Below, piece by piece: positions 10,201-12,313 of a DNA stretch of 12,313 nt. How positions within the stretch are numbered: the stretch's first letter is position 1; the number at the start of each line of letters is the position of its first letter. The stretch comes from Bacillota bacterium (GTDB taxonomy: Bacteria > Bacillota > Clostridia > Christensenellales > CAG-138): assembly GCA_016288175.1 (NCBI GenBank), contig JAEEYN010000119.1, positions 1 to 12,313 on the forward strand. Reading direction: 5' to 3'. Under the pieces are notes generated by a model. That model saw nothing but the letters and a program-made list of their open reading frames with translations, was not told the DNA's origin and did no database searches. The translations under genes and the position numbers were made by a program.

Positions 10201-11682
10201 GGCCTCCGGCGCAAGGCAGCAAAAATCCCCGCGGTCGCCCTCCGCTATGTACGCCATGAGATCCTCCACCGCGCCGCGCTTCCTTTCGCGCCCCATATAG
10301 AGCCCGTCCGCCTTATTGAACCGCCTCGCCCGATGGAAATAATGAAATCTTGCACCGTTTTCCGAAGGGCAGCGTTCGTTGAGCGCCGCGATGAGCGCTT
10401 TCGCCTTTTCGACAAGCTCCGTCTCACCCTCCCTTTCCGGGGTTTCGGAATCCGGAAAATCGCCGAGCACGCAGTATTCCGCCCGCTCGAGCCTGTTGGC
10501 GAGATAATGCCGCTCGAGCGTTTTGACAGCCTCGGCGAGCGCTTTTTCGCCGCTTATAAGCACCGGCACAGCGACGAGCGTTCGGCAGTCATCGCCGCGG
10601 ACATACGGCGGCGCGAGTCTCGGCAGGAGCCGCGGCTTTTTGATGCGGGTCGCGATGCGTATGAGCAGGGTCTCCGCCGCGGCATAGGCCGGGAAGAAGC
10701 TCAGCAGGGCAGCGAAGATGTTTTCGTCAATAAGCCCCGCCGCAAGCGAAACGCCCGCGGCAAAAGCGAGCTTTGCGGCGTAGAATCCCGCAAGAACGGC
10801 TTTATTGCGCTTTTCCGCATCGGCAGCACGGGCTTTTTCCGGCCGCAGCGCCGCCTGAAGCTCCGCCGCGCCTTCGGCGATCAGGTAATATCCGGCATGC
10901 GTTCTTCGGCTTTCGGCGTTTTTCCCGCCTTCCCCCGCCTTTTCCGCGAGCGAGAGCGAGCAGCGTATCACCGCAGCCGCCGAAACGCCGCAGCGTCTTC
11001 CCATCCGCGCCGCGGCTTCAAGATAGCCGTCGATGCTCTCCGCGTCCATTTGGCGGCATACAGCGTCCTCCGCGAGCAGTCTTCGCGCGGGGTCGGCCGC
11101 TTCGACGGTCTCCGCGAAATCCGCCGTTTGAACGCATTCGAGGCCGGCGAGCAGTCTTTCGAGCTCCGCCGCCGCATCACGCCCCGGTTTTTTGAGCAGC
11201 GCCGCCGCTTTTTGCAGAAGCGCGATGCGCAGCGCCGAAGGAAAAAGCCTGATCTCCGCCGTCGAGAGGGGGTTCCTCTGCTGGTATTCCTCGATGAACG
11301 CCGCCGCGCGCCCCGCCGTGACCTCCGGGCAGAGTTCCGCAAAAGAATCGGCAAGCGCCGAGACCCTCAGCCTTGCGCTCCGCAGCCCCGCCGCCATCGC
11401 GGGCAGCTTCTCCCCCCGCGCGCACAGGCCCTTTTCCGGCAGGAGCGCGATCTGTTTTTCGATCCTGTAAAAATCCGCGGCGAGGAGCTCGTCGAAAACG
11501 GAGGCGCAGTCCCTCTCAGCTCGCCGTATTGCCGCCCGTCCCCCTCCAAGCAGCGAGCGGACGGTCGCTTCCATCCGCCGTTTTTCACGCTGTAAAGCAA
11601 AAAACCCGCGCCTTCCGCGGGTGATCGGCAGTTCGCCGGCCTCGCGCGCCGCGGTGAAGAGCGCTTTTGTGATATCCCTCAT
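4258..11682 (-). CDS. Cyclic beta-1,2-glucan synthase-like protein (GT84-GH189-GH94)
   Basis: A 2474-residue membrane enzyme of the NdvB/ChvB/Cgs type, expected to polymerise beta-1,2-glucan from UDP-glucose, cyclise it and trim it. Order: N-terminal helical region typical of the family (about 1-290, with ADFYRIEKQI and FIEEYQQRNPLS); membrane segments near 296-316 and 322-342; GT84 domain (about 360-680) with DADT (505-508), FDLFGSGSFGGKG (584-596), SHDLLEG (618-624) and RRHRWLRGDTQL (651-662); four membrane segments (about 685-728 and 804-846). Brucella Cgs is also known to have six. Next is the GH189-type cyclisation domain (about 855-1250: SPTNIGM, FEYLMP, GVSESGYY, EYGFFEALD, MAHHQGM). 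Last is the GH94 part (about 1290-2470): two beta-sandwich regions (GISPDLP; NGFGGFD and LTPWTND), then GFRDQLQDV, WWHEDGRGVRTR, GSGDWNDGMD (Asp2186 is the likely general acid) and ENGGQYTHAAAW. It is shorter than proteobacterial enzymes of about 2800 residues but looks intact. AGGGAG nine bases before the ATG supports the start. The actual product, cyclic or linear, cannot be read from sequence. Confidence 0.93.
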   Translation of the reverse strand: MRDITKALFTAAREAGELPITRGRRGFFALQREKRRMEATVRSLLGGGRAAIRRAERDCASVFDELLAADFYRIEKQIALLPEKGLCARGEKLPAMAAGLRSARLRVSALADSFAELCPEVTAGRAAAFIEEYQQRNPLSTAEIRLFPSALRIALLQKAAALLKKPGRDAAAELERLLAGLECVQTADFAETVEAADPARRLLAEDAVCRQMDAESIDGYLEAAARMGRRCGVSAAAVIRCSLSLAEKAGEGGKNAESRRTHAGYYLIAEGAAELQAALRPEKARAADAEKRNKAVLAGFYAAKLAFAAGVSLAAGLIDENIFAALLSFFPAYAAAETLLIRIATRIKKPRLLPRLAPPYVRGDDCRTLVAVPVLISGEKALAEAVKTLERHYLANRLERAEYCVLGDFPDSETPEREGETELVEKAKALIAALNERCPSENGARFHYFHRARRFNKADGLYMGRERKRGAVEDLMAYIAEGDRGDFCCLAPEAAGKFRYLAVLDADTVMPNGALARLIGAAAHPLNRPVYRVENAKKPYSGYNIIVPRMASTSRSAAKSRFAMLISGESGMSAYSSEVSDFYFDLFGSGSFGGKGIIDIEGFRRASSGLIEENTVLSHDLLEGSLAGAAFAGSTVLYDGEPSSYLGYQGRRHRWLRGDTQLLGYVFGKKRRAVDPVSRRKMLMNVFGGLVPGAAYLALTNSVVFGFGAAFVAALVCFFIEPAAGFIADLPRILTGKRVAARPRVIMLRRKLTELAVLPFAALKDADAIVRALWRMTVSHKKMLEWRTAADGEKKGKAEYLKLWPCPAAGLSLAASAVFRLASPEPLLVSALVLAALFFAAPLTVMRLDGRKKPYSPNGEEKELLLAAAERTWRFFEENCTEKTHFLPPDNFQQEPLRGIAPLTSPTNIGMALAAAVCAKDLGFIDADGLLLRLDRTVSTIERLEKWRGLPFNWYSTADLSLPKPRFVSSVDCGNLFCCLVTAAAAVSGIEAEELGRFGPEFKEELARRMNAVAEGMDLAALYDAPKRLFYIGLDYENGKLTPAHYDLWASEARILSFVSVAWERVGARHWFTLGRLACDVPGGRCLKSWSGTAFEYLMPLIFFDTAEGSLQKEVSRSAVLTQILASRGEVWGVSESGYYAFDEQLRYQYRAFGTPALALSRESEKQDVIAPYASALALAVEPKLAVRNLRKLAELGMFGEYGFFEALDRTKSRVGGEGARVVGSFMAHHQGMILCSVANLLTDGAFRRRFMELPNTAANEQLLFENMPADPIRVGAFHPSLRRPAARRNLPPVAAEEGEMLCGVISEREYSVFMTADGRGVSRSGDILLTRYRRDSFAESGIEFAVAVGRTRRKIGGEMTAQMHKLSFRERIGPLEASLGVILPGLNCELRTLELVNCGRSEEVCTVGAFAEIALAPEAEDRAHPAFVRVTVDSEKVGETLLFTARKRPGRAEKTAFFHFIAPGGTELCCDGLVRPGRGGDILACLDKRAAENSAGELPTEQPVEPYYSAVTELRLAPGESARVRLLCGIAGSREEALTAVKNQLPRLAGSGIEPVARARAVQRFREAGVARREFALASLLAYRLLTGTPAGNKARGPRERGQASAGKGGLWRFGISPDLPTVAAEVNFAEELAGAALIVRALDWIVSAGQKTQLVIIGGYENRYGEPLRAALEGIVSGKAFARLVHGFEAERSERELILGCALVRLDPAAPFAALTEDAKRRKDEKTNRKTEEMKTFPPEEGEKPEFFNGFGGFDAQRGEYRIILPAGRKTPLPWSNAIGGRRIGTLVTESGGGYTFAGNARLARLTPWTNDALRDGRGERLALTDAGSGERIALPPENGAYECAHGCGYTRFSFKTAELRVSLTETVDAELPLKYYRLEAENTGKTKKELAFELRIDPILGEYLRRETKRCRAAENAVFIRDILWEKGEEAFIAAAPGERLLTAEEGELTSPCVWTPLAVPPGKKADAVLLLGCAAEDEAEKIIASADYRGAMRSARAFRREKLESLVFRTGRPRFDTLLNGPLLCQLYQARLMTRTGFYQSGGATGFRDQLQDVSALLMTDPARAKRQLLVCAAKQFPEGDVLHWWHEDGRGVRTRIGDDRLFLPLIACEYLRVTGDLSLLSEEVPFLESRPIPPGRRDLYDFFPEEGSESFLGHCLRAAELPFRDIGAHGLPLMGSGDWNDGMDAVGDGGGESTVTAFLAVMAAEGLAKFLREMRKAEIAEELVQKAAVMRENIERNCWDGEKYTRAFYGDGSKLNVFDCVTACFAVFSGAEHGREAFENTLAVLEDGEHALVKLLAPPFGGAGRSVGYIEGYLPGVRENGGQYTHAAAWCVIAACKLGLAETAERLFDELNPLSHSDEAGIGTYKTEPYAVCGDVYSIGRLVGRGGWSLYTGAAGWLYRAAVEHILGLGKHGDTLEIRPCTTLDEFSFEYRFGENGRTLYRVRAVRGGAGEAIKLTDDGEVHEITTGY

Positions 11683-11690
11683 CCGTGCGG

Positions 11691-11697
11691 TCTCCCT
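11691..11697 (-). promoter_or_regulatory. Shine-Dalgarno site of the glucan synthase gene
   Basis: On the minus strand AGGGAGA follows directly after the TGA of the DUF5665 gene and stands about eight to nine bases before the ATG at 11682. The 15-bp gap therefore holds only this site. That points to translation from a shared transcript, possibly with coupling between the two genes. Confidence 0.7.
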
Positions 11698-12015
11698 TCA
11701 TCTTCTCTTTTCGATGATCTCTATCAACTGCGAAATAAAATCCGCGATGATCGGCAGGTTTGTCGTTGCCGCGAGGCGAAGAAGATACACGGCGACGGCG
11801 CCGAGCACCGTGAAGCCGATCGCCATGCCCGCCCCGCGCAGGATCCCGAGGCGGAACGCGCGGCGGAGCATTCGCTTTTCGTCGCCGACATATTCGACAT
11901 ATTCAAAGAACCTTGCTCTTTCGAGCTTCGCCGTAACGCCCGAAAGCGTTTTTTCAAGCCGTTCCAGCTTCCGGAAGCAATTCGCCTTATCGCGGCATTT
12001 TCTGCGGTTTCCCAT
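11698..12015 (-). CDS. DUF5665 family small membrane protein
   Basis: A protein of 105 residues whose function is not known. The N-terminal 40 residues are charged and partly heptad-like (KLERLEKTLSGVTAKLERA), followed by the DUF5665-like stretch FFEYVEYVGDEKRMLRRAF. One clear membrane segment follows (about 60-82, GAGMAIGFTVLGAVAVYLL), and a C-terminal amphipathic part with NLPIIADFISQLIEIIE. I chose the ATG at 12015. The frame stays open up to an ATG at 12108, but that extra 31-codon stretch runs through the hairpin of the upstream terminator and would exceed the usual family length of about 100. No good Shine-Dalgarno site precedes either ATG, and I could not identify a convincing promoter in 12016-12062. 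The gene ends 15 bp before the glucan synthase start, so the two are probably co-transcribed. A membrane partner role for that enzyme is only inference. Confidence 0.82.
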   Translation of the reverse strand: MGNRRKCRDKANCFRKLERLEKTLSGVTAKLERARFFEYVEYVGDEKRMLRRAFRLGILRGAGMAIGFTVLGAVAVYLLRLAATTNLPIIADFISQLIEIIEKRR

Positions 12016-12062
12016 GGATTCAGTTTTTGCGGGAGAACAAAGGTTTATCCGAAAAACGCAAT

Positions 12063-12099
12063 AAAAAAGAACGCCTTCCTTTCGGAAAGCGTCCTTTTC
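12063..12099 (-). terminator. Intrinsic terminator after the NlpC/P60 gene
   Basis: Read on the minus strand, a nine-base stem (ACGCTTTCC pairing with GGAAGGCGT, one mismatch, GAAA loop; 12071-12092) is followed by TC and six T residues. It starts about 17 bases past the NlpC/P60 stop and lies upstream of the DUF5665 start. It should separate the two transcription units. Confidence 0.85.
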
Positions 12100-12115
12100 G
12101 GTTGTCATTTGTATT

Positions 12116-12313
12116 TTATCTGAAGATCCTGTAGGAGCAGATAAAGTGACTCTGGAACCAGCTGCCCTGCCTGTAATACTGCCTTTCGACGACCTTGCCC
12201 TTCGAGCTCGAGGCGTCGATCATCATGCCGTTGCCGCTGCAGATGCCGACATGGCCGTAGTAAACGATAACGTCGCCCTTCTTGATGTTGTTGAAGTTCG
12301 TGTTGCGCTGATA
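12116..12313 (-). CDS. NlpC/P60 (C40) cell-wall peptidase, C-terminal fragment
   Basis: The last 65 residues of a gene that continues past the window end; no start codon is visible. The frame ends with TAA at 12118-12116. The segment IKKGDVIVYYGHVGICSGNG matches the second half of the NlpC/P60 fold, with the catalytic histidine in GHVGI. It is followed by MMIDASSSKGKVVER and the typical ending FICSYRIF. The catalytic cysteine, the signal peptide and any SH3 or binding repeats lie outside the window. The family cleaves peptide bonds in peptidoglycan stems, usually gamma-D-Glu-diamino acid bonds, outside the membrane. The third active-site position, usually His or Asn in such enzymes, appears to be Asp here (MIDAS). 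The terminator right behind it indicates that it is the last gene of its transcript. Confidence 0.9.
   Translation of the reverse strand, partial: YQRNTNFNNIKKGDVIVYYGHVGICSGNGMMIDASSSKGKVVERQYYRQGSWFQSHFICSYRIFR

Noticed and set aside
9826..11595. 589-codon open frame on the + strand, antisense to the glucan synthase N-terminal half
   Set aside because: Same shadow effect: arginine-rich, no domain and no credible ribosome binding site.
12016..12062. Possible promoter for the DUF5665-glucan synthase unit (GATAAA as a -10 element on the minus strand)
   Set aside because: No acceptable -35 element lies at 16-18 bases, and the region is AT-rich mainly because of the terminator T-tract.

Overview
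The window is a GC-rich, densely coding piece of bacterial chromosome with no mobile elements, RNA genes or CRISPR repeats that I can see. The gene families, strong GGAGG-type ribosome binding sites, a DUF5665 protein and an NlpC/P60 cell-wall hydrolase suggest a GC-rich member of the Clostridia or a related Bacillota lineage. That placement is inference from gene content, not from a marker gene.

Layout. From 2 to 4189 (+ strand) there are three genes: the 3' part of trkA (cut by the window start), trkH, and glgA. trkA and trkH are 17 bp apart and form a K+ uptake pair, the RCK regulator plus the channel-like membrane subunit. glgA (glycogen/starch synthase) follows 58 bp later with no convincing terminator before it. 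A strong bidirectional hairpin terminator at 4206-4256 separates this block from the convergent minus-strand block.

From 12313 down to 4258 (- strand) there are three genes. First comes the C-terminal end of an NlpC/P60 peptidase, cut by the window end and followed by its own terminator. Next is a 105-residue DUF5665 membrane protein. Last is a very large gene of 2474 codons, 60% of the window. It encodes a cyclic beta-1,2-glucan synthase-like enzyme with the full order: N-terminal helical region, two membrane segments, GT84 glycosyltransferase, four more membrane segments, GH189-type cyclisation domain, GH94-type phosphorylase domain. The small DUF5665 gene ends 15 bp before it, and that gap holds the ribosome binding site, so the two are probably one transcription unit.

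How they may work together. trkAH imports K+. glgA makes intracellular alpha-1,4-glucan from ADP-glucose. The large enzyme should make and trim beta-1,2-glucan from UDP-glucose. In Proteobacteria cyclic beta-1,2-glucans are tied to osmotic adaptation and host interaction, so proximity to K+ uptake is suggestive but unproven. The most notable content is the giant glucan synthase in an apparently Gram-positive background, its tight coupling to a DUF5665 protein, and several substitutions in otherwise conserved motifs.
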